Shown: piece after piece, positions 44,520 through 54,280 of the stretch
How positions within the stretch are numbered: the stretch's first letter is position 1
Layout: each line of letters begins with the position of its first letter
Assembly: GCA_019187085.1 (NCBI GenBank)
Contig: JABARS010000008.1
Coordinates: 17,112-81,111 of the forward strand
Source: Pseudorhodoplanes sp.
GTDB lineage: Bacteria; Pseudomonadota; Alphaproteobacteria; Rhizobiales; Xanthobacteraceae
DNA: 64,000 bases
Reading direction: 5' to 3'
Notes under the pieces: model-generated
What the model was told of the DNA's origin: nothing
What the model saw: the letters and a program-made list of their open reading frames with translations, nothing else
Databases searched by the model: none
Translations under genes and position numbers: made by a program

Positions 44520-46151
44520 ATGAATCGCGCCGTCACTCCGGAAGAATCGCTCGCCTCCGCGCTGTCTCCGCTTGCGGCCGAAGCCGCGCGCCGGCGCACC
44601 TTTGCGATCATCTCGCATCCGGACGCCGGCAAGACCACGCTCACCGAGAAGCTGCTGCTGTTCGGCGGCGCCATCAATCTCGCCGGTCAGGTCAAGGCCA
44701 AGCGCGACCGCCGCGCCACCCGCTCCGACTGGATGTCGATCGAGCGCGAGCGCGGCATCTCGGTGGTCACCTCGGTGATGACGTTCGAGTTCGGCGGCAA
44801 GGTCTTCAACCTGCTCGACACGCCGGGCCACGAGGACTTCTCGGAAGACACCTATCGCACGCTGACTGCGGTCGATTCCGCGGTGATGGTAATCGACGCC
44901 GCCAAGGGCATCGAGGCGCGCACGCGCAAGCTGTTCGAGGTCTGCCGGCTGCGCGACATCCCGATCATCACCTTCATCAACAAGATGGACCGCGAGAGCC
45001 GCGACCCGTTCGAACTGCTCGACGAGATCGAGAAGACGCTGGCGCTCGACACCGCGCCGGTCACCTGGCCGATCGGCCGCGGGCGCGATTTCGTCGGCAC
45101 CTACGATCTGGAGACCGGCGGCGTGCGCCTCATCGAGGGCGATGGCGCCAAGACCGGTCCGGCGCGGCCAATCCCGTTCGACCGGCTCGCCGCGCTCAAT
45201 CCCGCGATCGACGCACCCGCCCTCGCCGAGGAGATCGGCCTCGTGCGCGAAGCCTGCGGCAAGTTCGATCTGACCGCGTTCCGCGAGGGGCATCTGACGC
45301 CGGTCTATTTCGGCAGCGCGCTGCGCAATTTCGGCGTCGGCGATCTTCTGGAAGGGCTCGGGGCTTTCGCCCCGCCGCCGCGCGCGCAGGTCTCCGACGC
45401 GCGCCGCGTGGAGGCGGTCGAACCGCACATGACCGCGTTTGTGTTCAAGATCCAGGCCAACATGGATCCGAACCATCGCGACCGCATCGCCTTTGCGCGC
45501 ATCTGCTCGGGCCGGCTGCAGCGCGGCATGAAGGCCAAGCTCGTGCGCACCGGCAAGCCGATACCGCTTGCCACGCCGCATTTCTTCTTCGCCAAGGACC
45601 GCTCGCTCGCCGAGGAAGCCTATGCCGGCGATGTCGTCGGCATCCCCAACCACGGCACGCTGCGGATCGGCGACACGCTGACCGAAGGCGAGACCCTGAA
45701 CTTCGTCGGCGTGCCGAATTTCGCGCCGGAAATCCTGCGCCGCGTGCGGCTGACCGACGCGATGAAGGCCAAGAAGCTCAAGCAGGCCTTGCAGGAAATG
45801 GCCGAAGAGGGCGTCGTGCAGGTGTTCCGGCCGCTCGACGGCTCGCCGGCGCTGATCGGGGTGGTCGGCCTGCTGCAGCTCGACGTGCTCAAGGTGCGGC
45901 TCGGCGAGGAATACGGGCTGCCGGTCGATTTCGACGTCTGCGAGTTCGAGCTGGCGCGCTGGATCACGTCGGCCGACGGCGCCGCGCTTGCCGCCTTCAC
46001 CGACGCCAACCGCTCCGGCGTCGCCGAGGACCTCGACGGCGATCTCGTGTTCCTTGCCCGCAACGATTTCTATCTCAATTATACCCGCGAGCGCTCGCCC
46101 GGCATCGTGTTCACCGATGTCAAGGACGTGCAGGCCCAGCGCGCGGCATAG
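44520..46151 (+). CDS. prfC: Peptide chain release factor 3
   Basis: Translational GTPase that recycles RF1 and RF2 after peptide release. G1 is ISHPDAGKTTLTEK, G2 around ERERGISVVTSVMTFEF, G3 DTPGHEDFSEDTYR, G4 INKMDRESRDP. An extended middle domain and the C-terminal RF3-specific region (GVVGLLQLDVLKVRL, EYGLPVDFDVCEFE) follow. ATG 44520 (MNRAVTPEES) is used; ATG 44511 would add three residues. Neither has a clear ribosome site. Length 543 residues. Preceded by an unusually structured leader (44077-44413). Confidence 0.95.
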   Translation: MNRAVTPEESLASALSPLAAEAARRRTFAIISHPDAGKTTLTEKLLLFGGAINLAGQVKAKRDRRATRSDWMSIERERGISVVTSVMTFEFGGKVFNLLDTPGHEDFSEDTYRTLTAVDSAVMVIDAAKGIEARTRKLFEVCRLRDIPIITFINKMDRESRDPFELLDEIEKTLALDTAPVTWPIGRGRDFVGTYDLETGGVRLIEGDGAKTGPARPIPFDRLAALNPAIDAPALAEEIGLVREACGKFDLTAFREGHLTPVYFGSALRNFGVGDLLEGLGAFAPPPRAQVSDARRVEAVEPHMTAFVFKIQANMDPNHRDRIAFARICSGRLQRGMKAKLVRTGKPIPLATPHFFFAKDRSLAEEAYAGDVVGIPNHGTLRIGDTLTEGETLNFVGVPNFAPEILRRVRLTDAMKAKKLKQALQEMAEEGVVQVFRPLDGSPALIGVVGLLQLDVLKVRLGEEYGLPVDFDVCEFELARWITSADGAALAAFTDANRSGVAEDLDGDLVFLARNDFYLNYTRERSPGIVFTDVKDVQAQRAA

Positions 46152-46241
46152 TCGCGGCAGGCGGTGCGGAACGGACAGGGCAGCCGTCGCATTCGTCCTG
46201 TCACGCAATCGGAGCGCGGAGAATCCAAGCGCGGAGAAACC

Positions 46242-46829
46242 ATGGGATTGTCGGCTCTCGTCATCGGAATAGCGCTGTTCGTCGGCGCCCATCTCGTCGC
46301 GGCCGCGCGCGATTTGCGCGCGCGCCTGATCGCGGCACTCGGCGAGAACGGCTACAAGGCGGCGTTCTCGGTCGTCTCCGTGGTCGGGCTTGCGCTGATG
46401 GCATACGGCTTCGCGCGCTACCGCGCGGAAGGCTGGATCGAGATCTGGTCGCCGCCGCTCTGGACGCGCCATCTCGCCGCACTCCTTGTCTATCCTTCGA
46501 TCATATGCATCGTGGCGGCCTACAGCCAGGGCCACATCAAGCGCGTGCTCAGGCATCCGATGCTGGTCGGGGTGAAGCTGTGGGCGTTCGCGCACCTGAT
46601 CTCCAACGGCGATCTCGGCTCCATCATCCTGTTCGGGTCGATCCTCGGCTGGGCGGTGTTCGACCGCATCAGCCTCAAGCATCGCGCCGCCGCGCCCGGC
46701 GCACCTGCGCTGCCGATACGCGGCTGGCATGCGGATGCGGTGGCGCTCGTCGTCGGCACGCTGCTCTATGCTGCGCTCGCCTTTCTTTTCCACCCCTACG
46801 TCATCGGGGTTCCGGTAGCCGGGAGCTGA
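46242..46829 (+). CDS. NnrU-family integral membrane protein
   Basis: A 195-residue protein with six hydrophobic helices. GIALFVGAHLVAAARDLRAR, then YKAAFSVVSVVGLALMAYGF, and the conserved SQGHIKRVLRHPMLVGVKLW and AHLISNGDLGSIILFGSIL mark the NnrU/15-cis-zeta-carotene isomerase-like family, in which two histidines may bind heme. NnrU was named in denitrifying bacteria, but the family is widespread. Start 46242 has GGAG upstream. Four bases separate it from panB. Confidence 0.85.
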   Translation: MGLSALVIGIALFVGAHLVAAARDLRARLIAALGENGYKAAFSVVSVVGLALMAYGFARYRAEGWIEIWSPPLWTRHLAALLVYPSIICIVAAYSQGHIKRVLRHPMLVGVKLWAFAHLISNGDLGSIILFGSILGWAVFDRISLKHRAAAPGAPALPIRGWHADAVALVVGTLLYAALAFLFHPYVIGVPVAGS

Positions 46830-46832
46830 ACT

Positions 46833-47693
46833 ATGTCCATCCAGCAGGATGTGCGCCGCCTGACGGCGCCCGATCTGCGCGCCCGCAAGGGCGGCGAGCC
46901 GATCGTTTCGCTCACCGCCTATCATGCGCATACCGCGCGCCTTGCCGATAAGTATTGCGACTTCCTTCTGGTCGGCGACTCGCTCGGCATGGTGATGCAC
47001 GGGCTCGAGACCACGGTGCCGGTGACGCTCGACATGATGATCCTGCAGGGCCTTGCGGTCATGCGCGGCTCGCAGCGCGCACTCGTCGTGGTCGACATGC
47101 CGTTCGGCTCCTACGAAGCCTCGAAGGAGCAGGCCTTTCATTCGGCCGCGCGCGTCATGAAGGAGACCGGCTGCGGTGCGATCAAGATGGAGGGGGGGCG
47201 GCGCATGGCCGACACCATCCGCTTTCTGGTCGAGCGCGGCGTGCCGGTGATGGGCCATATCGGGCTGACGCCGCAATCGATCAACACGATCGGATCGTTC
47301 CGCGCCCAGGGCCGCGAGGAGAAGGACTGGGGCCCGATCGAGGACGACGCGCGCGCGGTCGCCGAGGCCGGGGCGTTCTCCATGGTGGTGGAGGCGGTGG
47401 CCGAGCCGCTCGCCCGCCGCATCACGCAGGCGGTGCCGGTCCCCACGATCGGGATCGGGGCGAGTCCGGCCTGTGACGGCCAGATCCTCGTGCTGGAAGA
47501 CATGCTCGGCCTGAGCCCGCGCGTGCCGAAATTCGTAAAGCGCTTCGGCGAGCTTGGCCCCTCGATCGAGCGCGCGGTCGCCGACTATGCGCAGGAGGTG
47601 CGCGCGCGTACCTTCCCTGGGCCCGATCATGTCTACGGCATGAAGGCCGGCAAGGGCGGTCCCGCCGGCGGCGGCAAGGAGGGGACGGGGTGA
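46833..47693 (+). CDS. panB: 3-methyl-2-oxobutanoate hydroxymethyltransferase
   Basis: First enzyme of pantothenate synthesis: transfers a hydroxymethyl group from 5,10-methylene-tetrahydrofolate to 2-oxoisovalerate. TIM barrel signatures: [20 protein letters not shown] cut at 20, [32 protein letters not shown] and [13 protein letters not shown], ending [18 protein letters not shown]. 286 residues. It follows the nnrU-like gene by 3 bases; panC is not in the window. Confidence 0.94.
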   Translation: MSIQQDVRRLTAPDLRARKGGEPIVSLTAYHAHTARLADKYCDFLLVGDSLGMVMHGLETTVPVTLDMMILQGLAVMRGSQRALVVVDMPFGSYEASKEQAFHSAARVMKETGCGAIKMEGGRRMADTIRFLVERGVPVMGHIGLTPQSINTIGSFRAQGREEKDWGPIEDDARAVAEAGAFSMVVEAVAEPLARRITQAVPVPTIGIGASPACDGQILVLEDMLGLSPRVPKFVKRFGELGPSIERAVADYAQEVRARTFPGPDHVYGMKAGKGGPAGGGKEGTG

Positions 47694-47870
47694 CGCAGGG
47701 CCGATGGCCGCGTTAACGTTTCTGCGCGCAACCTTTGCCTTGCCCCCGCCACATGGGTATTTTACGCGCCATTCGTCGGGGGGCCGCAAAGGTGCCTGCC
47801 TGGGGTGCCCGCCTGGCGACAGGCTTCCACCCGCAAATCCATCCACCAGCAAGCGTCCGGGGACCGCGTT

Positions 47871-48524
47871 TTGGCCGATATTTTTCACGAAGTTGACGAG
47901 GAAGTCCGGCGCGAACGGCTGACAAAGCTGTGGGAGCGGTACGGCAATTACATCCTGGCGCTGGCGTTCGTGGTCATCGCCGGCATCGGCGGCTGGCGCG
48001 GCTACGAATACTGGCAGGACCAGCAGGCGGCGAAAGCCGGCGCTGCGTTCGAGGACGCGGTTGTGCTGGCGGAAGCCGGCAAGCATCGCGAGGCGCTCGA
48101 TGCGTTCGCGCGCATCGCCAACGAAGCCCCGGGTGGCTACCGGCTCCTGGCGCGCATGCGCGAGGCGGCCGAGACCGGCGCACAGGACGCCAAGGCCGGC
48201 GTTGCCGCCTACGACGCGATCGTGGCCGATACGAGCGTGCGCGCAGTCTGGCGCGACATGGCGGCACTGCGCGCGGCGATGCTGCTTGTGGACACGGCGC
48301 CCTATAGCGAAATCCAGGCGCGGCTTGAATCGCGCGCGGCCGCGGGCCAGGCCGTCCGGCATTCGGCGCGCGAGCTTCTCGCGCTCTCGGCCTGGCGCGC
48401 CAACGATTCCGGCGCGAGCCGGCGCTGGGCCGAAATGGTCGTGAACGATGGCGAGACGCCCGCGAGCATCCGCGCGCGCATCGAAGTCCTGCTGGCGGTG
48501 CTGCCGCCGCAAGCCAAGGGGTGA
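47871..48524 (+). CDS. Membrane-anchored TPR-like protein (YfgM/DUF2133-type)
   Basis: A 217-residue protein with one helix (YILALAFVVIAGIGGW) after a cytoplasmic start DIFHEVDEEVRRERLTKLWE, and a long alpha-helical periplasmic domain with tetratricopeptide-like repeats (FEDAVVLAEAGKHREALDAF, and LLARMREAAE). A TTG at 47871 with CGGGGA upstream is the likely start. This matches the usual MSDIF-EVDEEVRRE opening better than the ATG upstream. It stands just before a lipoprotein gene and der, in the place of E. coli yfgM-bamB-der. Confidence 0.8.
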   Translation: MADIFHEVDEEVRRERLTKLWERYGNYILALAFVVIAGIGGWRGYEYWQDQQAAKAGAAFEDAVVLAEAGKHREALDAFARIANEAPGGYRLLARMREAAETGAQDAKAGVAAYDAIVADTSVRAVWRDMAALRAAMLLVDTAPYSEIQARLESRAAAGQAVRHSARELLALSAWRANDSGASRRWAEMVVNDGETPASIRARIEVLLAVLPPQAKG

Positions 48525-48527
48525 GCG

Positions 48528-48989
48528 ATGCACGGGTCGCGGCGGCTGCGGATGGCGGTGACGGCGGGCGCGTTGAGCCTTGCGCTGTTTGCCGGCGGCT
48601 GCGAGTCGTTCGATCTGACCGACCTGTTCCCCGACGGCAAGAAGAAGCTCGCCGGCGACCGCCGCCCGGTCTTCCCCGACGGCGTACCGGGCGTGCCGCA
48701 GGGCGTGCCGCCCGAACTCGTGAAGGGATACCAGCCGCCCGAAGCCGGTCCGGCGGTCATCACCGCGCCGCCGCCCGCCGCCGAGCCCGAGGAAAAACCC
48801 AAACCCGCATCCAAGCCGAAACGCACCGCGGCGCGTCCCAAGCCCAAGCCCGCGCCGGCTCCTGCGCAGGCCGAACCACAACCGCAGCAGGCCGCCCAGC
48901 CGGCCGCGCAGTCTCCCTGGCCCGCGCAAACCCAGCCGCAGCAATCGGCATGGCCGGCGGCGCCGGCGCCCGGAACGTTTTCGCGCTGA
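48528..48989 (+). CDS. Proline/alanine-rich lipoprotein, unknown
   Basis: A 153-residue protein with a lipoprotein signal: LSLALFAGGC places the lipidated cysteine near residue 25. A short SFDLTDLFPDGKKKLAGDRR region follows, and then a long Pro/Ala/Lys/Gln-rich low-complexity tail that could span the cell wall. It sits between the YfgM-like gene and der, the slot of bamB in E. coli, but lacks any beta-propeller, so it is not BamB. Function unknown. Confidence 0.75.
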   Translation: MHGSRRLRMAVTAGALSLALFAGGCESFDLTDLFPDGKKKLAGDRRPVFPDGVPGVPQGVPPELVKGYQPPEAGPAVITAPPPAAEPEEKPKPASKPKRTAARPKPKPAPAPAQAEPQPQQAAQPAAQSPWPAQTQPQQSAWPAAPAPGTFSR

Positions 48990-49019
48990 GCAGGCAGCCG
49001 CCGAGAGCGGCTTTTCATC

Positions 49020-50381
49020 ATGAGCTTCACCGTCGCCATTGTCGGCCGGCCCAATGTCGGCAAATCGACCTTGTTCAACCGCCTTGTCGGCAAGCGGCTG
49101 GCGCTGGTCGACGACCAGCCCGGCGTCACGCGCGACCGCCGCGAGGGGCGTGCGCGGCTCGGCGATCTGTCCTTCACCGTGATCGATACCGCAGGCCTCG
49201 AACAGTCCGCGCCCGAAAGCCTCGCCGGCCGCATGCTGGCGCAGACGCGCGAAGCGCTGGCGGCGGCGGACGCGATCTTTTTCGTCATCGATGCGCGCAC
49301 CGGGCTGCTGCCAGACGATCGCGCCTTCGTCGATCTCGTCCGCAAGTCCGGCAAGCCCGCCATCGTCGTCGCCAACAAGGCCGAAGGCGCGGCGGCGCAG
49401 GCCGGCGTGCTGGAAGCCTACAATCTCGGGCTCGGCGATCCGGTTGCGATGTCCGCCGAGCACGGCGAAGGCCTGTCCGATCTCTATGACGCGCTGCGCG
49501 CGCTGCTGCCCGAAGAGACGCGGGTGCCGGAGCCAGCCGAAGAAACGCGCGACGAGAATGCTCCGATCCGCATCGCGGTGGTCGGCCGGCCCAACGCCGG
49601 CAAGTCGACGCTGATCAACCGTCTGCTCGGCGAGGAGCGCCTCCTGACCGGCCCGGAAGCCGGCATCACGCGCGACGCGATCGCGGTCGATCTGGTCTGG
49701 AACGGCCGGCCTTTCCGCGTGCACGACACCGCCGGCCTGCGGCGGCGTTCGCGCATCGAGGGGAAGCTCGAAAAGCTGTCCGTCTCCGATGCGCTCAACG
49801 CCGTGCGCTTCGCCGAGGTGGTCATCCTTTTGATGGACGCGCAGACCGCCTACGAGGAGCAGGACTTGCGTATCGCCGATCTCGCCGCGCGCGAGGGGCG
49901 CGCGCTCGTCATCGGCATGAACAAGTGCGACCGCGATGCCGGCGGCCGTCCCTCTGCCGCAAAGCTGCGCGAGGAGGCCGATCACTGGCTGCCGCAGATC
50001 AGGGGCGTTCCGGTGGTGGCGATCTCCGGGCTCACGGGCGAGGGGCTCGATCGCCTGATGCAGGCCGTCGGCGCGGCGCACGAGACCTGGAACCGGCGCG
50101 TGCCGACCGCCGCGCTCAATCGCTGGTTCGAGGACGCCACCTCCGCCAATCCGCCGCCTGCGGTCTCCGGCCGGCGACTGCGGCTCAATTACATCACGCA
50201 GCCGAAGACGCGTCCGCCGAGCTTTGTGATTTTCTGCACGCGCGCCGACGCTGTTCCTGAAGCTTACAAGCGTTATCTCGCGAACGGCCTGCGCGAGGCG
50301 TTCGATCTTGCGGGCACGCCGATCCGTCTCACCTTCCGCGAGAAGGATAACCCGTTCGCGCACAAGCGCAAGGTCCGCTGA
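49020..50381 (+). CDS. der: Ribosome biogenesis GTPase Der (EngA)
   Basis: Essential GTPase with two tandem G domains, needed for late 50S assembly. First G1 [13 protein letters not shown] (from residue 8) with DTAGLEQ and NKAEG; second G1 [13 protein letters not shown] (near residue 189) with [20 protein letters not shown] and NKCD. The C-terminal KH-like domain includes [20 protein letters not shown] cut at 20. Length 453 residues is normal. Confidence 0.97.
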   Translation: MSFTVAIVGRPNVGKSTLFNRLVGKRLALVDDQPGVTRDRREGRARLGDLSFTVIDTAGLEQSAPESLAGRMLAQTREALAAADAIFFVIDARTGLLPDDRAFVDLVRKSGKPAIVVANKAEGAAAQAGVLEAYNLGLGDPVAMSAEHGEGLSDLYDALRALLPEETRVPEPAEETRDENAPIRIAVVGRPNAGKSTLINRLLGEERLLTGPEAGITRDAIAVDLVWNGRPFRVHDTAGLRRRSRIEGKLEKLSVSDALNAVRFAEVVILLMDAQTAYEEQDLRIADLAAREGRALVIGMNKCDRDAGGRPSAAKLREEADHWLPQIRGVPVVAISGLTGEGLDRLMQAVGAAHETWNRRVPTAALNRWFEDATSANPPPAVSGRRLRLNYITQPKTRPPSFVIFCTRADAVPEAYKRYLANGLREAFDLAGTPIRLTFREKDNPFAHKRKVR

Positions 50382-50534
50382 GGCTGTCGGAATTTTACTT
50401 TCCGTATTTCCGTCATTCCGGGCGCGGCGCAGCGTGCAACGGTGCGCCGCAGACTCGGGATCGCTCTCCGTGGGGCAGACGGAAACGATCCCGGATCGCG
50501 CTGACGCGCGTCCGGGATGACGATGTTGATTTCC

Positions 50535-50695
50535 TGCGGCGACCCTCCTCGATCCTCATGGTGAGGAGCGCCGCTTGCGGCGCGTCTCGAACCATGAGAC
50601 CGCAACCCTGAGGCCGCGGCGTGCCGTTGCGGGCGCGCGTGCGGCCTCATCCTTCGAGACGGCCGCTGCGCGGCCTCCTCAGGATGAGGAGAGAG
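50535..50695. repeat. Intergenic repeat with facing inverted arms
   Basis: The arms cctcatggtgaggagcg with its partner tctcgaaccatgag (about 50556-50602) and ctcatccttcgagacgg with its partner cctcaggatgagg (about 50646-50690) are a frequent intergenic element in Bradyrhizobium-like genomes. The 50382-50790 gap holds no gene; another imperfect inverted repeat (ggcgcagcgtgcaacggtgcgcc) lies near 50422-50445. Confidence 0.7.
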
Positions 50696-50790
50696 GTTGG
50701 TGCCGGGCCTTGCGGGTGCGTATCTTGCGTCTAGTGAAGAGCAAGGCCGGGATAACCCGGAATTTCTAGCGCAGCGCTTCCGCGCCCGCC

Positions 50791-51540
50791 TTACGCGTCG
50801 AGGAATCGCCCCTCGCGGAACGAATAGAGCGTCCCGCTCTGCATGAAATCCGGCCGGCACAGCGGCAGGATCTTTTCGGCGACCGTCTCCGCCGTCGGCA
50901 GGGTCTGCGGGTCTTCGCCGGGAAAGGCGGCCTCGCGCATGCGCGTGCGTGTCGGGCCGGGGTCGAACAGATTGATCTTCAGTGTCGTGGTCGCGTTCTC
51001 GGCCGCCCAGGTGCGCGCCATCATGTCGAGCGCGGCTTTGGAGATCGCGTAAGGTCCCCAATAAGCGGTCGCCGCATGTGCGGCATTCGAGGTGAGGAAC
51101 ACCGCGCGCCCGGCTTCGGATTGCTGCAGCAGCGGCTCCATGCAGCGGATGAGCTGCCAGTTGGCCGAGACGTTGACTGCGACCACCTCGTCCCAGGCCT
51201 TGGGTTCGACATGGGAGAGCGGCGACAGCGGCCCCAGAACGCCGGCATTGGCGACAAGAATGTCGAGCCGGCCGAAGCGCTCGTGCAACGCGGCGCCGAG
51301 GCGGGCGATGCCGTCGCGGTCCTTCAGATCGAGCGGCACGAGCGTCGCTCCTCCTGTTGTCGTTCCTGCCGCCTTGCGGATTTCGTCGTCGAGCTCCTCG
51401 AGGCCGCCCTGCGTGCGCGCCACCGCCACGATATGCGCGCCGGCCTGCGCGAGCGCGAGCGCCGTCGCGTAGCCGATGCCGCGCGAGGCGCCGGTGACGA
51501 GGGCGATGCGGCCGGACAGCGGCCTGATCATGCGGGACAT
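50791..51540 (-). CDS. Short-chain dehydrogenase/reductase
   Basis: A 249-residue Rossmann-fold oxidoreductase. Cofactor loop GASRGIGYATALALAQAG, the NAG motif in LVANAGVLGPL, catalytic Ser in FLTSNAAHAAT, and Y-x-x-x-K in YWGPYAISKAALDMMA. The arginine after the second strand (VARTQ) suggests NADP. The substrate is not predictable; the gene shares its strand with fixABCX but is separated by 74 bases. An internal ATG at 51531 is an alternative start. Confidence 0.88.
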   Translation of the reverse strand: MSRMIRPLSGRIALVTGASRGIGYATALALAQAGAHIVAVARTQGGLEELDDEIRKAAGTTTGGATLVPLDLKDRDGIARLGAALHERFGRLDILVANAGVLGPLSPLSHVEPKAWDEVVAVNVSANWQLIRCMEPLLQQSEAGRAVFLTSNAAHAATAYWGPYAISKAALDMMARTWAAENATTTLKINLFDPGPTRTRMREAAFPGEDPQTLPTAETVAEKILPLCRPDFMQSGTLYSFREGRFLDA

Positions 51541-51614
51541 CCGGGTTGGCTTTTCAGGAAAGCGCCGTGATAGGCTAAGCCTCATGCGCCTGTAAAGGGC
51601 GCCGGCCGCGACCG

Positions 51615-51902
51615 TCAGCCGAACTTGTACAGCACCCCGTAGCCGCCGCGCGGATAGGACCAGTCGATATTGTCGAACTCGTCGCACAGAAGGCGGCAGG
51701 TCCCGCATTCAAGGCAGCCGTCGTTCGAAAGCACGACGCCGCCGTCCTCGTCCGTACCGTAGCAGCCCGCCGGGCAGCACCACGTGCAGGAGCGGGTGGT
51801 GCAGCGCTCGCGGCAGATTTCCGGCTCCCGGATCGCGACATGGCCGTGGCCCTCGTCGATGCGGTAGCGGTTCTCGAACAGCTTCTGCTCGACCTTCATC
51901 AT
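51615..51902 (-). CDS. fixX: Ferredoxin-like protein FixX
   Basis: Fe-S partner of the FixABCX electron-bifurcating complex that passes electrons from NADH to ferredoxin/flavodoxin and quinone. 95 residues with cysteines in CRERCTTRSCTWCCPAGCY and CLECGTCRLLC, the pattern of the ETF-QO/FixX 4Fe-4S domain. The start overlaps the fixC stop (ATGA), giving translational coupling. Last gene of the cluster. Confidence 0.95.
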   Translation of the reverse strand: MMKVEQKLFENRYRIDEGHGHVAIREPEICRERCTTRSCTWCCPAGCYGTDEDGGVVLSNDGCLECGTCRLLCDEFDNIDWSYPRGGYGVLYKFG

Positions 51903-53197
51903 CGGAATGCCCTCACCAGCTTGATGGCGTCGCCGACCAGACCGAAGCGGGAGCGGCGCGCGACGAAATCGCGTTTGATGGTCTTTTCCTTCGTGCGCTT
52001 GTCGACGCCGTCGACCTTGAGGAAGGTGTCGGCGGCGCGCGAAAGCAGTTCGGGATAGGTGGTCAGGAATTGCCGGTTGTGGTGCAGGATGCCGGGCATG
52101 TCGCGATACTTCTTCAGGTCCTTCATGACGTAGCTGTCTTCCAGCGCCGTGCGGTAGGCGCGCAGATGGGCCGCCGTGAAGTCCCTGCCTTCGTCGCGCA
52201 ATTTCAGGATGGTCTCGGCGGCGAAGCGCCCGGTGGTCATTGCGAGGTTGGAGCCTTCGCGGTGCACCGCGTTCACGAAGCCTCCCGAATCTCCGCAGAT
52301 GACCCAGCCCTCGCCGTGCACGGCGGGAATGGCGTTGTAGCCGCCCTCCGGTATGAGGTGGGCGGAATATTCCTTGATCTCCGAGCCCGCGATCAAGGGC
52401 TTCACCGCCGGATGCCGCTTCATGTCCTCCAGCAACTGGTTGGGGCTCACGCCGGCCTTCTTGAAGTCCTCGACCATGCAGCCGATGCCGAGCGAGATCG
52501 ATTCCTTGTTGGTGTAGAGAAAGCCGGTGCCGACCATGCCCTTGGTGATCTTGCCGAACATCTCGATGACCACGCCGTCGTCGCCGGAAATGTTGAAGCG
52601 CTGCTCGATCTGTTCGCGCGGCAGGAAATGCATTTCCTTGACCGCGAGCGCCACGTCGCGCGCCTTGACCGGCGGCCGCAGGCCCGATGTCGTGGCGACG
52701 AGCGAATTGACGCCGTCGGCCAGCACCACCACGTCGGCATGGATTTCACCGCCGGCGCGGTCGGTGCGCACGCCGATCACGCGGTTTCCCTTCCGGAGCA
52801 GCTCGATCACCGTTGTTTCGCAGATCAGCAGCGCGCCGGCCTCGCGGACCTTGCGCGAGAGCCATTTGTCGAAATTGGCGCGGATGATGGTGTAGCGGTT
52901 CGGCTGCGCTCCCTCGTCGCTCTCGCCGCGGTAATGCGAGCCGACATAGGAGCGGTCGTCCATCGCCCAGATGCGCTGCTCGACGATGGCACGCTCCAGC
53001 GGCGCCTGGCGGCGGCAGTTCGGGATCACCGCTTCCAGCGCCTCCGCGTACATGATCGCGCCCTGCACGTTCTTGGAGCCGGAATATTCGCCGCGTTCGA
53101 GCTGCAGGACCTTCATGCCGCCCTTGGCGAGCAGATAGGCTGCGGCGTTCCCGGACGGCCCCGCGCCGACGACGATGACATCGAACTTCTCGGGCAT
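51899..53197 (-). CDS. fixC: Electron-transfer flavoprotein:quinone oxidoreductase-like FixC
   Basis: FAD-containing subunit of FixABCX that resembles ETF:ubiquinone oxidoreductase without its Fe-S domain. N-terminal dinucleotide fold FDVIVVGAGPSGNAAAYLLA cut at 20, then YTIIRANFDKWLSRKVREAG, VVLADGVNSLVATTSG and GWVICGDSGGFVNAVHREGS. 432 residues. Encoded after fixB and overlapping fixX. Confidence 0.95.
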   Translation of the reverse strand: MPEKFDVIVVGAGPSGNAAAYLLAKGGMKVLQLERGEYSGSKNVQGAIMYAEALEAVIPNCRRQAPLERAIVEQRIWAMDDRSYVGSHYRGESDEGAQPNRYTIIRANFDKWLSRKVREAGALLICETTVIELLRKGNRVIGVRTDRAGGEIHADVVVLADGVNSLVATTSGLRPPVKARDVALAVKEMHFLPREQIEQRFNISGDDGVVIEMFGKITKGMVGTGFLYTNKESISLGIGCMVEDFKKAGVSPNQLLEDMKRHPAVKPLIAGSEIKEYSAHLIPEGGYNAIPAVHGEGWVICGDSGGFVNAVHREGSNLAMTTGRFAAETILKLRDEGRDFTAAHLRAYRTALEDSYVMKDLKKYRDMPGILHHNRQFLTTYPELLSRAADTFLKVDGVDKRTKEKTIKRDFVARRSRFGLVGDAIKLVRAFR

Positions 53198-53206
53198 GGG
53201 CTTCTC

Positions 53207-54280
53207 CTAGTCAGCGGCCGCGAGGGCGGGTGAACGTGCGCGCAGCGCCTCGGTCAGGGCCGGTAAAATCCGCAGCGCGTCGCCGACGATGCCGTAGGTC
53301 GCGAATTCGAAGATCGGCGCATCCGGGTCGCTGTTGATCGCCACGATCACGTCGGCGCCCTCGACGCCGACGCGATGCTGGACGGCGCCGGAGATTCCGG
53401 CGGCGATATAGAGCTTGGGCCGGATCGTCTTGCCGGTCTGGCCGATCTGGCGCTCGAGGCCGATCCAGCCGGCCTGCGCCACCGGACGCGAGCCGCCGTA
53501 ATCGCCGCCGACAACCCGCGCCAAGTCCGTGACCAGCCGGAAGTTTGCCGGGCCGCCGAGACCGCGCCCGCCGGCCACCACGATGTCGGCATAGGCGAGC
53601 TGCGCCTCCTCGGCGGCGGCATCGGGGATGAAGGCGAGCACCTTGGTGACGATGTCATCCTCGTCGAGTGCAATGGTCTCGGGGATGATCCGGCCCGTGC
53701 GCTGCGTGTCGCGCGCGGGCATCGCCATGACGCGCGGGCGCACCGTCGCCATCTGCGGACGGCAACGCAGTGTGTGGATGGTGCACAGGAGCGAGCCGCC
53801 GAAGGTCGGCCGCGTGGCGGCGAGACTGCGGGTCTCGCCGTCGATGCGCAATTCCGTGCAGTCGGCGGTCAGTCCGGTGGCGAGCGTGGTGGCGACCGCG
53901 CCGGCCAGGTCGCGCCCGAGCGTCGTGGCGCCGAGCAGGAGGATTTCCGGCCGGTAGCGCTCGACGAGCCGGGTCAGGGCCGTCGTGAAAGGGGCGGTGC
54001 GGTAATGCGCGAGCACCGGATGGCGCACGACATAAACGCAGTCGGCGCCGTGAAAGATGGCCTCGGCGCAGGCGTCGGCGGTTGCGGATTCGTCGGGGCC
54101 GACGACCGCCGCGCACAGCGGCACGCCGAGGTGGGCGGCGAGCTTGCGTCCCTCGCCGAGCAGCTCCCACGAGACCGGATGAACCCGCCCGCGTTCAAGT
54201 TCGACGGCGATCCACACGCCGCGCCAGTCTTCGAGACCGGCGGGCGAAGTGTGCGCGGCGTGCGAGGCCGCAGCGCTCAC
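53207..54280 (-). CDS. fixB: Electron-transfer flavoprotein alpha subunit FixB
   Basis: Alpha-type ETF subunit, 357 residues. The N-terminal half contains [17 protein letters not shown] and [20 protein letters not shown], and the C-terminal FAD domain contains [56 protein letters not shown] and [20 protein letters not shown]. These are the standard ETF-alpha flavin motifs. Its start overlaps the fixA stop by 4 bases. Confidence 0.95.
   Translation of the reverse strand: MSAAASHAAHTSPAGLEDWRGVWIAVELERGRVHPVSWELLGEGRKLAAHLGVPLCAAVVGPDESATADACAEAIFHGADCVYVVRHPVLAHYRTAPFTTALTRLVERYRPEILLLGATTLGRDLAGAVATTLATGLTADCTELRIDGETRSLAATRPTFGGSLLCTIHTLRCRPQMATVRPRVMAMPARDTQRTGRIIPETIALDEDDIVTKVLAFIPDAAAEEAQLAYADIVVAGGRGLGGPANFRLVTDLARVVGGDYGGSRPVAQAGWIGLERQIGQTGKTIRPKLYIAAGISGAVQHRVGVEGADVIVAINSDPDAPIFEFATYGIVGDALRILPALTEALRARSPALAAAD

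Noticed and set aside
48528..48989. BamB, from the position between the YfgM-like gene and der
   Set aside because: Far too short, and Pro/Ala-rich without any beta-propeller repeat; only a lipoprotein signal is shared.
44196..50363. Open frame of about 2055 codons antisense to prfC, nnrU-like, panB and der
   Set aside because: It lies over well-identified genes on the other strand, has the Arg/His/Asp-rich composition of antisense GC-rich codons and shows no domain.
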